Assembly: GCA_017483905.1 (NCBI GenBank)
Contig: JAFUUG010000301.1
Span: 1 to 48,113 of the forward strand
DNA: 48,113 bases
Reading direction: 5' to 3'
DNA from: Bacillota bacterium
GTDB lineage: Bacteria; Bacillota; Clostridia; Lachnospirales; CAG-274
The notes beneath the pieces were generated by a model. The model saw only the letters and a program-made list of their open reading frames with translations. It was not told the origin of the DNA and did no database searches. Positions 14,737 through 22,818 of this stretch are shown piece after piece; position 1 is the stretch's first letter, and the number at the start of each line of letters is the position of its first letter. The position numbers and the translations under genes are program-made.

Positions 14737-16038
14737 TCATTGTCCATTCTTTTTAGCCACAAATTCAAAAGATTCTGTATTTGGTACAAATTTACTTTCA
14801 TTATTAAGCACAATAGCCGTAAAATATTTCCCCTCATTTTTTCCGTTATCAAAAGTATCAATGTTTATCTTTGTGCCGTCAGGAAATTCTATATTTTTAT
14901 ATAAAGAAGTAATTCTTTTGTTTGGATCTATCTCCGTTGAATTATTTTCACTTTTTTCCATTACCGCAATATAATCGGCATCTTCAGGCTTACCGTCATA
15001 TACATATATAATATATATCTTATCATTATCTTTGCTGTCTGTACCGTAAGTATAATAATAATTACCGCTTAATTTCTCGACCGTATCAGCAGACTGCAAT
15101 TCCCCTTTTATCTGCCATTTAATCGTTTTTACACCGTAATAATAAGAATCAACAATATCTTCCCTATCACCAATACCTACGATTTTTGTAGTATAACTTC
15201 CTATATCCGTTTTTCCTTGTGTAACATCCGATAACTTATAATGCACATCTTTTACAAAAGTTTCTGTAGGGGTTACAGGAAAATGCGATTTTCCATCATA
15301 TTTGAATACAGTTTCAAATTCCAGATCATCTATGCAAATCACATCCGACTCAAGGTCTATTCTTGCACCGTACTTATTTGTACATACATAATCTTCATTT
15401 ATATTTTCGTATTTTTCATTATTTTTTAATTCGTTTCCAGCAACATTATCAAAATATATGCTAATTTGATTCTCACTATCATTATTTATCGTTGTACCTT
15501 TTAAAAATATATCATCTTCCTCTATGACAGAAACATCAACTACCCCTGCATCATAGACCGTATAATATCCTACTCCGTCATAATAAACAGGATAAAAATA
15601 GCAATAATCAGATGACGATGAACCTGTTCCCGAACCTCTTACTACACCTACTACATCACCGCATCCTGCATCGTATTTACATATGCAGGCGTATGTTCCT
15701 ATATTAGTATCTATTGCGATAACTTTTCCGTATTTATACAGCTTACCGCTCATATTAACGCCGTTCTGTCCGTTCTTTCCGCTGCCGTCATTTGCTATAT
15801 AGGCATCTCCCGAAAATGTATAGCTGTAATTTTCGTCAACTTTAAAAAATCTTTTTTCCTGATCATTCAAAGCAGTACCCGTCGGAGCCCAGCTTATCCC
15901 ACTTTCTTCATCTTCAGCCTTTACATTTACCGATAAATTTTCAAAAAACGAAACACCCATCTCGCTTATCGGTGCAGCCGCTGCTATCATAGCCGCCGCA
16001 ATTGTAATTGCGGAAAAAAGTTTAAATTTGTTCTTCAT
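14737..16038 (-). CDS. Secreted protein with MBG/YDG-like domain and cassette-type C-terminal domain
   Basis: 433 residues. The start is ATG 16038, preceded by GGGAGTG; a further ATG at 16053 has no such site. A signal peptide (hydrophobic about residues 9-26) is followed by an unrecognised Gly/Tyr-rich domain (about 45-190), then a segment with FKYDGKSHFPVTPT, YKLSDVTQGKTDIGSYT and KTIKWQIK motifs, typical of bacterial immunoglobulin-like MBG/YDG domains. The last 100 residues (YYYTYGT, YIIYVYDG, ADYIAV, KNIEFPDG, YFTAIVL, FVPNTESFEF) match the C-terminus of the broken protein at 2844-4202. No sortase signal. It is followed at 16 bases by the 45-residue peptide gene. Confidence 0.82.
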   Translation of the reverse strand: MKNKFKLFSAITIAAAMIAAAAPISEMGVSFFENLSVNVKAEDEESGISWAPTGTALNDQEKRFFKVDENYSYTFSGDAYIANDGSGKNGQNGVNMSGKLYKYGKVIAIDTNIGTYACICKYDAGCGDVVGVVRGSGTGSSSSDYCYFYPVYYDGVGYYTVYDAGVVDVSVIEEDDIFLKGTTINNDSENQISIYFDNVAGNELKNNEKYENINEDYVCTNKYGARIDLESDVICIDDLEFETVFKYDGKSHFPVTPTETFVKDVHYKLSDVTQGKTDIGSYTTKIVGIGDREDIVDSYYYGVKTIKWQIKGELQSADTVEKLSGNYYYTYGTDSKDNDKIYIIYVYDGKPEDADYIAVMEKSENNSTEIDPNKRITSLYKNIEFPDGTKINIDTFDNGKNEGKYFTAIVLNNESKFVPNTESFEFVAKKNGQ

Positions 16039-16099
16039 TTTTGTCACTCCCATTTTTCTTATAACTTTTCCGTCTTTTTCATAAATTCTTTACGCCAAG

Positions 16100-16128
16100 A
16101 TTATACATCACTTTCATTTCAATTTCAA
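16100..16128 (-). promoter_or_regulatory. Promoter of peptide cassette 2
   Basis: On the minus strand TTGAAA (16123-16128), 17 bases, TATAAT (16100-16105), about 60 bases before ATG 16038. Confidence 0.7.
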
Positions 16129-16136
16129 GTGTTTTT

Positions 16137-17111
16137 TTAAACTTCATCATTTTCCTGCATTTTCATACGATCTTCAAATTCATCTTCACTCATACCCGCT
16201 TTTCTTGCAGCATCCTCCACCGTTATCAATCCCTCTTTTGCAAGATTTATCAGTATTAAAAGAGTTCCTTCTTTTATCCCTTCTTCTCTTCCCTCTTTTA
16301 TTCCTTCTTCTCTTCCCTCTTTTATTCCTTCTTCTCTTCCCTCTTTTATTCCTTCTTCTCTTCCCTCTTCTCTTCCCTGTTTTTTTGCATATTCGATCAC
16401 TGATGCCTCATCATGCAGCCTTTTTTCTCTGTAATACGCTATTTCTCTTGCCTTTTCATCTCCACTCAGTGTTTTCAATACAACTATTGCATCATTCATT
16501 GCCGGGTCTGTTATTTTCTTTTCCATCAACATAAGATCAGCCTCCGTTTCCGCATTCACAAAATTCAGCCAATTCTCCATAGGTGTAGAAGTATATTCTT
16601 CTCCGCATTTTTCCATATATTTTTTCAGTTTTCTCAATTCAAAGAAACAAATCTCTATTTTATCTGACAATATTTCATGTCTTTTCTTCTCCATCAGCGT
16701 AAAGTCCGAATAATAATTTTCACATTCAAATAAATTGAAATTTATTATGTTAAGACAAACCGTTCTTTTAAGCATTGAGTAAGTATCTCCGCTCTTTAAT
16801 TGTGTACTGAAATTTCTTGACCAATAAAGCAGTGACCTGTCCTCATAATTCGGTTCTGAAAGTATTTGTATTTCTATATTCACTATTTCCGATCTCTTAT
16901 TTATATATGTTTCCATTCTAAGATCAAGTCTTTCGAATTTCTGACCGTATTCCTCTATCGGTATTTCCACATTCATTATAGATATCTTTTTTATATATTC
17001 CTTTGGGATATTCATAAGTGCCGCAACAAAAGAAACTATTATATTCATATTTCTCTCATCGCCAAATATCATCTTAAATACAACATCAAGCTTCGGTTTT
17101 AGTATATCCAT
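16137..17111 (-). CDS. Rpn/PD-(D/E)XK nuclease family protein
   Basis: 324 residues. The N-terminal DILKPKLDVVFKMIFGDE and the central RLDLRMETYINKRSEIVNIE segment fit the Rpn-type, transposase-like PD-(D/E)XK family (the D...E-x-Q/E core; here IVNIEIQIL). Family members such as E. coli RpnA promote RecA-independent recombination. The C-terminal part has an eight-residue REEGIKEG repeat, common in this family. The start is ATG 17111, preceded by GGAGGTG; an upstream TTG at 17126 overlaps that site. No terminal inverted repeats or partner genes are seen, so it is probably a stand-alone gene of this often multi-copy family. Confidence 0.82.
   Translation of the reverse strand: MDILKPKLDVVFKMIFGDERNMNIIVSFVAALMNIPKEYIKKISIMNVEIPIEEYGQKFERLDLRMETYINKRSEIVNIEIQILSEPNYEDRSLLYWSRNFSTQLKSGDTYSMLKRTVCLNIINFNLFECENYYSDFTLMEKKRHEILSDKIEICFFELRKLKKYMEKCGEEYTSTPMENWLNFVNAETEADLMLMEKKITDPAMNDAIVVLKTLSGDEKAREIAYYREKRLHDEASVIEYAKKQGREEGREEGIKEGREEGIKEGREEGIKEGREEGIKEGTLLILINLAKEGLITVEDAARKAGMSEDEFEDRMKMQENDEV
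16281..16376 (-). repeat. Tandem 24-bp coding repeat in the Rpn gene
   Basis: Four units of TTCTTCTCTTCCCTCTTTTA plus 4 bases, starting at 16281, 16305, 16329 and 16353, the last one degenerate. Each encodes REEGIKEG. Being a multiple of three, copy-number change would keep the frame. Confidence 0.9.
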
Positions 17112-17147
17112 CGCATACACCTCCAACAGATCATATCTCCTGATATA

Positions 17148-17176
17148 ATTTTATTATAACTATCAACGATTGTCAA
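17148..17176 (-). promoter_or_regulatory. Promoter of the Rpn-type gene
   Basis: On the minus strand TTGACA (17171-17176), a 17-base spacer and TAAAAT (17148-17153), about 37 bases before ATG 17111. Confidence 0.6.
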
Positions 17177-17228
17177 TAAACTTGACCACACATATTTTGA
17201 TCTCATAAAATATCTTATTCTCTTATAT

Positions 17229-17426
17229 TTACTCATTCATCATATTCTGATATTTTATAATTATATCGTAAGCTCCTTTTGAACTTTTCATTGCAATATC
17301 AGCTTCTTTTCTCGTTATCTCTATTTCTTCCATTCTATCGCATATCTCCCCGGCATCATATATCAGATAATATCTATCCCCACGTTTTTCTATTTTTATC
17401 CCATTCCCTATAAAAAAATCATTCAT
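17229..17426 (-). CDS. 65-residue protein of unknown function
   Basis: Starts MNDFFIGNGIKIEKRGDRYY at 17426, with AAGGGAG six bases upstream; the frame is open further up but without a start signal. It contains YYLIYDAGEICDRMEEIEIT and then a helical, Lys-rich tail. No signal peptide, membrane segment or known motif. It lies upstream of the Rpn gene on the same strand with about 117 bases between, and that gap contains the Rpn promoter, so the two are separate transcripts. Function not recognised. Confidence 0.6.
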   Translation of the reverse strand: MNDFFIGNGIKIEKRGDRYYLIYDAGEICDRMEEIEITRKEADIAMKSSKGAYDIIIKYQNMMNE

Positions 17427-17546
17427 AAATATCTCCCTTCTTTTTTCATTATTATATCTCCCAATTTCCGCAAAAAACTGCAATCATCTTTTTCCCAAAA
17501 ACCTCCCCGCAAATACACCGCAGTAATATCCGCCCCTGCAAAAATA

Positions 17547-17565
17547 ATCAGTTAGCCTCACCTAA
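17547..17565 (-). promoter_or_regulatory. DtxR/IdeR-like iron-box sequence
   Basis: The minus-strand 19-mer TTAGGTGAGGCTAACTGAT matches the DtxR/IdeR consensus (TWAGGTWAGSCTWACCTWA) at 15 of 19 positions. It lies between the fumarase alpha gene and the 65-residue protein gene. No iron-uptake gene is adjacent, so activity is uncertain and it may be a remnant. Confidence 0.35.
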
Positions 17566-17677
17566 TCCTGCCATTTTTTCATTTCATTAAATTTCAACAT
17601 GATCAAAAAAACAAATAGGGACATCACAAACGATATCCCCTCTTGTTCTTCCTGCCAAAATATTTTCAACCCCGCTC

Positions 17678-18523
17678 TCACAGCTCAATTTCAGCATGCC
17701 TTGTCACATGGCAGCTTATATTTATTGCAACCGGAAGCCCCGCAATGTGTGTCGCAAAGCTTTCGACGTTTATCCCCAGTATCGTACATCTTCCCCCAAG
17801 TCCCTGCGGGCCGATTCCCAGCTTGTTTGCCCTCTCGAAGAGTTCTTCTTCTATTCGTCTTATATGCTCTTTCTCCGACTTGCTTCCTACAGGTCTTAAT
17901 AATGCCCTTTTCGCAAGCTCCGCACAGTATTCAAAGTTTCCTCCGATACCCACACCGACCACCATCGGCGGACATGGGTTTGAGCCGGCCTCTTCAATAG
18001 TCCGTATTATTGCATCCTTTACGCCTTCCTCTCCCTGTGCAGGTTTAAGCATATACACACGGCTCATATTCTCACTGCCGAATCCCTTTGGTGCAACGGT
18101 AATTTTCAGCTTGTTTCCCTCTTTTATGTCATAGTGAATTATTGCAGGAGTATTATCTTTCGTATTTACCCTTATAAGAGGATCGCCGACAACGGATTTA
18201 CGCAGATACCCATCTATGTAGCCATCTCTCACACCTTCGTTTATAGCCTCACTCAGTCCTCCTCCGGTTATGTGAACATCCTGACCTATCTCAACGAATA
18301 TAACAGCCATACCCGTATCCTGACATATAGGCTTCATTTTTTCCTTTGCAAGATCGGCATTTTCTCTAAGCTGTCCTAAGATGTTTTTACCTACATGTGA
18401 TACCTCTTTTTTTTCAAATTCGCTTATAGCCTCGTATATATCGCTGTTCAGCACACAATTCGCACTGATACACATTCTCTTTACATTTTCCCTTATTACT
18501 TTTACATCAATATATCTCATCAT
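17678..18523 (-). CDS. fumA: Class I fumarate hydratase, alpha (N-terminal) subunit
   Basis: 281 residues; the iron-sulfur class that interconverts fumarate and malate in anaerobes, or a related tartrate dehydratase alpha chain. Motifs typical of the alpha chain: PICQDTGMAV, TVAPKGFGSENMS, GSNPCPPMVVGVGIGG and a final ISCHVTRHAEIEL, providing conserved Cys residues for a [4Fe-4S] cluster. It starts at ATG 18523 after GGAGGT. The beta subunit, normally next to it, is absent: the 250 bases downstream contain no suitable frame. It follows the C39-like protease gene after only 16 bases, suggesting cotranscription, although no functional link is obvious. Confidence 0.88.
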   Translation of the reverse strand: MMRYIDVKVIRENVKRMCISANCVLNSDIYEAISEFEKKEVSHVGKNILGQLRENADLAKEKMKPICQDTGMAVIFVEIGQDVHITGGGLSEAINEGVRDGYIDGYLRKSVVGDPLIRVNTKDNTPAIIHYDIKEGNKLKITVAPKGFGSENMSRVYMLKPAQGEEGVKDAIIRTIEEAGSNPCPPMVVGVGIGGNFEYCAELAKRALLRPVGSKSEKEHIRRIEEELFERANKLGIGPQGLGGRCTILGINVESFATHIAGLPVAINISCHVTRHAEIEL

Positions 18524-18539
18524 CAACTACCTCCAAATA

Positions 18540-19655
18540 TTATTTGCATACAGATACAGCCTGTCTTCCCATCTGTATCCACGATCTTATAAAATTATCT
18601 CTGTCATACCCGACGATCCTGCCGTCTTTCATAGGATCGTTACAGTATATCTTGTTTCTGTCATATCCGCAGACAAGCACGCAATGCTCATCAAAAGTCA
18701 CTCTGATAGTACCTTCTCTTGTATCCCAGTATTCAAAGTTCTCCTCCGGCAGTACACGATATTCCGAACTTACTATCACAGCCACGGGAATATTCCTGTT
18801 CAAAAAATAAAATAAATCCTCAAACCTGCTTCCGCTAAGGTCTACAGCATTCTTTTCATCATATTTTGCAAGCAGCTCATACATTGGCTGATGATAAACT
18901 CCAAGTCCCTCTTCGTTTTCATCATAAATATTGCCGACAAAACCGTTATTCGGATTTCCATAGTACTGCCTGCCGTCATCATCATAGCTTATCATAGGCT
19001 CTTTCTTTATCTCTCTTGCAAGCTGCATCTTGCTTACATCATAACCTCTGTATCTTAAAAGCATCGCAAGAGAAGTTACTTCACAGCCTCTGTATAATTC
19101 GGGATATTGCCCTATAGGCTCAATATCACTTATCATTTTTTCTTCCGGTATATCCGAATAGGTATTCCATATAAACGAGCTGTTCTTGCGGTAAAAAACC
19201 TCCGCATCGCCATTTTCCCAAGCATAGTTTGCCGCATCGCCAAATTCGATAAATGCCTTATATTCGTCACTTCCCGATCTGTATACATTAAATTGCGGAG
19301 TATTGTCCCACAACCAGCTTGAACCTCCGCTTCTCTTTACAGAAGCATTCTCATGACTTTTCGCATATTCTACAGCTTCATCAAAACTCATAAATTTTGC
19401 CGCAAATACATCTTTTACAAAAACACTGTACTCTCCGTTATAAGTATCATATACAAGCGTATTTCCGCTCCTGTTTTCACTCGTATCCTCCGTGATCATT
19501 TCAGTATCAGCACGAATATATTGCTTTATATCGGAATTATTTATACTTATTATGACAGTTGCCATAATTCCGATTATTACCGCAAGACAGACCAAAAGAA
19601 GAAAGATTGTAATTTTTTCAAATCTCGAAATGCCTGTTTTATCAATTTTAGACAT
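18540..19655 (-). CDS. Membrane-anchored C39-like cysteine peptidase
   Basis: 371 residues. A short cytoplasmic N-terminus, one transmembrane helix (about 15-38), a region with two similar DEAVEYAKSHENASV / FGDAANYAWENGDAEVFY segments, then a C39-like papain-fold domain (about 180-371). Likely catalytic residues are the Cys in YRGCEVTSLAMLLRYRGY, the His in FDEHCVLVCGYD and the Asp in IYCNDPMKD. Bacterial proteins of this type act outside the membrane; the substrate is unknown. The ribosome binding site is AAGGAC before ATG 19655. It starts the leftward transcription unit beside oriC. Confidence 0.82.
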   Translation of the reverse strand: MSKIDKTGISRFEKITIFLLLVCLAVIIGIMATVIISINNSDIKQYIRADTEMITEDTSENRSGNTLVYDTYNGEYSVFVKDVFAAKFMSFDEAVEYAKSHENASVKRSGGSSWLWDNTPQFNVYRSGSDEYKAFIEFGDAANYAWENGDAEVFYRKNSSFIWNTYSDIPEEKMISDIEPIGQYPELYRGCEVTSLAMLLRYRGYDVSKMQLAREIKKEPMISYDDDGRQYYGNPNNGFVGNIYDENEEGLGVYHQPMYELLAKYDEKNAVDLSGSRFEDLFYFLNRNIPVAVIVSSEYRVLPEENFEYWDTREGTIRVTFDEHCVLVCGYDRNKIYCNDPMKDGRIVGYDRDNFIRSWIQMGRQAVSVCK

Positions 19656-19859
19656 ATATTTCAGTCCTTTTTTTCATCTCAGAATATTGCTTTAATAGTT
19701 ATCAGCCTTGTGCATCCCCTGATAGTTTTATACTAAACATCATTAATAAATGCCGTTTAATATAATTATAACATATCACAAAAAAAATTCCTATACCATA
19801 ACAAAAATTTTATTAATTTTGAACAATGTCGACAATTTTTCTGATTTATCCATATAGTT

Positions 19860-20080
19860 ATGAACATTTTATCAACAATTTTGTTTACAACTCAAAAATT
19901 TTCAGTTGTTTTTCTATATTTTTTATGTTAATATATTTTTATCAACATTGTTCGTAATTTTTAATATATAATTGCAGTTATCAACAGTTTTATCAACATT
20001 ATGTTGATAACTCTTTATTTTTTACTTTTTTTCAAATATTTTTATGTTTACATATAGTTATCAACAATGTTTATAACTAT
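19860..20080. promoter_or_regulatory. oriC part 1: DnaA-box cluster upstream of dnaA
   Basis: Six exact TTATCAACA boxes lie in this AT-rich stretch: 19869-19877, 19939-19947, 19978-19986, 19990-19998, 20002-20010 (reverse) and 20058-20066. The three at 19978-20010 are packed into 33 bases, with the last two facing each other. The whole gap 19656-20096 between the divergent C39 peptidase and dnaA has no gene. The boxes also overlap the dnaA control region, so DnaA autoregulation is likely. Confidence 0.93.
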
Positions 20081-20096
20081 ATAACGGAGGATAATC

Positions 20097-21443
20097 ATGA
20101 GTGAAACAACCGACAATAACGAAATATGGCTTAATATAAAGTCGCTTTTAAAAGAAGAATCTCATAAAACAACATATGATACATTTCTTTCTCATCTTGA
20201 ATTTCACACATTAACAGAAGATGTATTATATTTAAAGATCGACCCACCGTACTTCAAGGACATAATCAATCTTAAACATCTTCCCGTTATCAAAGAGTGT
20301 GCCGAAAAAATACTTAATAGAGATCTTACAGTCTCTGTTCTTTCCGAGGATGATATAAAAAATTTGAATATTTCGGAAATACCTAAAAATAAGATAACAA
20401 AAAATAATACAAGCCGTAACGGAAACATTGATGAAAGATACATTTTCGATAATTTTGTGGTAGGAAGCAGTAATCAGATGGCAAATGCAATGTCTGTGGC
20501 AGTTGCCCAAAATCCCGGAACTCTGTATAATCCTCTTTTTCTTTACGGTAATTCGGGACTTGGTAAAACACATCTCATGCATGCAATAGGTAATTATGTA
20601 CTTGATGAAAACGAAAATGCAAAAGTACTTTATACATCTTGTGAAAAATTCATGAATGAGCTTATTTCTGCCATTAAATCAGGTAAGAACGTAGAATTCA
20701 GAGATAAATACAGAAAAATAGATGTCCTTCTTATAGATGATATTCAATTTATAAGCGGAAAACAATCTACTCAAGTAGAATTTTTTCATACATTCAATGA
20801 TCTCACTCAGTCAAAAAAACAGATAATTATATGCAGTGATGTTCACCCCAATGAAATGCCGACCCTCGAAGACAGACTCAGAACAAGATTTAACGGTGGT
20901 ATGGTCGTGGATATAGCCCCTCCCGATTTTGAAACAAGGACAGCTATCCTTGAAAAAAAAGCGGAAACAGATCACATAAAACTGCCTAAAGATGTTGCTC
21001 AATTCATAGCACAGCTTATTAAGTCAAATATACGAGAACTTGAAGGTTCTCTCAATAAAGTGATCGCTTATTCACGACTGATAGGAAAAGAAATATCAAT
21101 TGATCTTGTAAAGGAAGCTCTGAAAGACATAATAAACGGCCCTGTTAATTTTGAAATAAACGTAGACTCGATACAGGAAGTAGTAGCAAAACACTACAAC
21201 GTTCCTCTTGCCGATATGAAGGGAAATAAAAAGAATCAGCCGGTAGCCCGTGCAAGACAGGTCTCAATGTATCTATGCTGCCAATTGTTAAATGACTCTC
21301 TCTCAAATATAAGCAAGCAGCTTGACAGAACCCATGCAACAGTGATCCACGGAAAAGATAAAATAGCAAAAGATATGGAAAAAGATGATTATTTCAAAAA
21401 AGAAGTTCTTGAGATCGAAGCAGCAATCAAAAACATGAAGTAG
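20097..21443 (+). CDS. dnaA: Chromosomal replication initiator DnaA
   Basis: 448 residues. Domain I (about 1-85), short domain II, AAA+ domain III with Walker A GNSGLGKT (151-158) and Walker B VLLIDDIQF, and DNA-binding domain IV. Domain IV keeps the ARARQVSMYL basic helix, but the recognition motif reads DRTHATV (410-416) where most bacteria have GRDHTTV; the usual Asp and first Thr of the DHTT signature are replaced by Thr412 and Ala414. The surrounding boxes are all TTATCAACA. Ribosome binding site AACGGAGG. First gene of the dnaA-dnaN-yaaA-recF row; it ends in TAG. Confidence 0.99.
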   Translation: MSETTDNNEIWLNIKSLLKEESHKTTYDTFLSHLEFHTLTEDVLYLKIDPPYFKDIINLKHLPVIKECAEKILNRDLTVSVLSEDDIKNLNISEIPKNKITKNNTSRNGNIDERYIFDNFVVGSSNQMANAMSVAVAQNPGTLYNPLFLYGNSGLGKTHLMHAIGNYVLDENENAKVLYTSCEKFMNELISAIKSGKNVEFRDKYRKIDVLLIDDIQFISGKQSTQVEFFHTFNDLTQSKKQIIICSDVHPNEMPTLEDRLRTRFNGGMVVDIAPPDFETRTAILEKKAETDHIKLPKDVAQFIAQLIKSNIRELEGSLNKVIAYSRLIGKEISIDLVKEALKDIINGPVNFEINVDSIQEVVAKHYNVPLADMKGNKKNQPVARARQVSMYLCCQLLNDSLSNISKQLDRTHATVIHGKDKIAKDMEKDDYFKKEVLEIEAAIKNMK

Positions 21444-21541
21444 TTTATATCTTTGTTTACAGGCTGTTGAAATACTGTTTACAAATGTAGATGATTTTTT
21501 TATATGTTTATTTTGTTTATAATTATGAAGTAATTTTTGAC

Positions 21542-21684
21542 TTATCTACATAATAATAACAACTTAATGAGCCGCTTGTTTATCAACAAAAAAGATATTA
21601 TCAACAAATAAACAAGCTCTACTACTACAACTACTAAAATATAATAAATATATATGTTAAACACACCGAAAGGAGTTATCAACA
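21542..21684 (+). promoter_or_regulatory. oriC part 2: DnaA boxes, DnaA-trio and unwinding region between dnaA and dnaN
   Basis: Exact TTATCAACA boxes at 21580-21588, 21598-21606 and 21676-21684, and a one-off TTATCTACA at 21542-21550. A trinucleotide run CTA-CTA-CTA-CAA-CTA-CTA (21619-21636) lies 12 bases after the second box, followed directly by a pure A/T stretch (21637-21653). This box-spacer-trio-AT order matches the basal unwinding system described in Bacillus subtilis. The third box fills the space between the dnaN ribosome binding site and its ATG, so bound DnaA could block dnaN translation start or transcription. Confidence 0.85.
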
Positions 21685-21685
21685 A

Positions 21686-22798
21686 ATGCGTTTCTCTTGT
21701 ATGAAGAATGTTCTTCAGAATAATATAAATCTTGTCAGTAAGGCTGTGGCAGGTAAAACAACAATGCCTATACTTGAATGTATCTTATTGACAGCAGATG
21801 ATAACGGATTACGTCTTACTGCAAGCGATATGGAACTTGGAATAGAAACAAAAAATATAGAAGCCGATATTATTGAAATGGGTAAAATTGCCGTTGAGGC
21901 TAAAATATTCGGCGAGATAATAAGAAATTTACCCGATGGAGAGCTTACATTCAGTTGTGATGAAAAAAATGTTGTCGTGATTAACTGCGGAAAGGCTGAA
22001 TTTAAGATCCTCGGTAAAAACGGAAACGAATTTCCTCTTCTTGCGGAAATATCAAAAAATTTTTGTTATGAAATAAATTCACAAGTCTTTAAAAATATGA
22101 TAAAACAAACGCTCTTTTCTGTTTCGACCGACGAAAACAAGATAGTATTTACAGGGGAGCTTATGGATATAAAGAATAATAAGCTTAATCTTGTATCTGT
22201 TGACGGTTTCAGAGTATCTCTCAGAGAGTATAGATTTGAAAATGATGTACCGGATATAAAAGCTATTGTAATTGCAAAGGCACTTTCCGAAATAGAAAGA
22301 ATAGCACCGGATGATGAAAATGAAAATATCAAAATTTATTTTTCCGAAAAAGAAGTGCTTTTTGAACTTGAAAACTGTATAATGATAGCAAGGCTCCTTG
22401 AGGGAAATTTTGTAAAATATGAATCTTTGTTCAATGATAATTATACAACTAAAATAAACATAAACAGGCAAAGCTTTTTAAGAGCAATGGAGAGAGCAAG
22501 CCTTATATCGCAGAAAAGCAAGAATTCACCTATAAAAATAAACATAAAGCCAAGCGATGAAATTGAAATATCATCAAGTACGGAATATGGTGAATCTTTT
22601 GAAAATGTTGAATGTGATATTGAGGGAAGCGAACTTGTGATAGGCTTTAATCCGAAATACCTTATAGAAGCAATGAGAGCAATAGATGATGAAGATATAA
22701 GCATACAGTTTTTAACGGCGATAAGCCCTTGTATAATAAAGAGTGATAATGAAGATTGCAACTATAAGTATCTTATAATTCCTCTTAAACTTAATTAA
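21686..22798 (+). CDS. dnaN: DNA polymerase III beta sliding clamp
   Basis: 370 residues, normal length for the ring clamp that tethers the replicative polymerase. The three-fold clamp pattern is recognisable: N-terminal MRFSCMKNVLQNNINLVSKA, VAGKTTMPILECILL, the middle VSVDGFRVSLREY (the hydrophobic partner-binding pocket region) and the C-terminal FNPKYLIEAMRAI with a final YLIIPLKLN. AAAGGAG lies before the ATG, with a DnaA box between them. It is in the canonical position after dnaA and 20 bases before yaaA. Confidence 0.98.
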   Translation: MRFSCMKNVLQNNINLVSKAVAGKTTMPILECILLTADDNGLRLTASDMELGIETKNIEADIIEMGKIAVEAKIFGEIIRNLPDGELTFSCDEKNVVVINCGKAEFKILGKNGNEFPLLAEISKNFCYEINSQVFKNMIKQTLFSVSTDENKIVFTGELMDIKNNKLNLVSVDGFRVSLREYRFENDVPDIKAIVIAKALSEIERIAPDDENENIKIYFSEKEVLFELENCIMIARLLEGNFVKYESLFNDNYTTKININRQSFLRAMERASLISQKSKNSPIKINIKPSDEIEISSSTEYGESFENVECDIEGSELVIGFNPKYLIEAMRAIDDEDISIQFLTAISPCIIKSDNEDCNYKYLIIPLKLN

Positions 22799-22818
22799 AA
22801 TACGAAAGGCTAAATGAT

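Noticed and set aside
17599-18134. Plus-strand open frames opposite the fumarase gene
   Set aside because: They overlap a well-supported fumarase alpha chain and lack ribosome binding sites and recognisable motifs.
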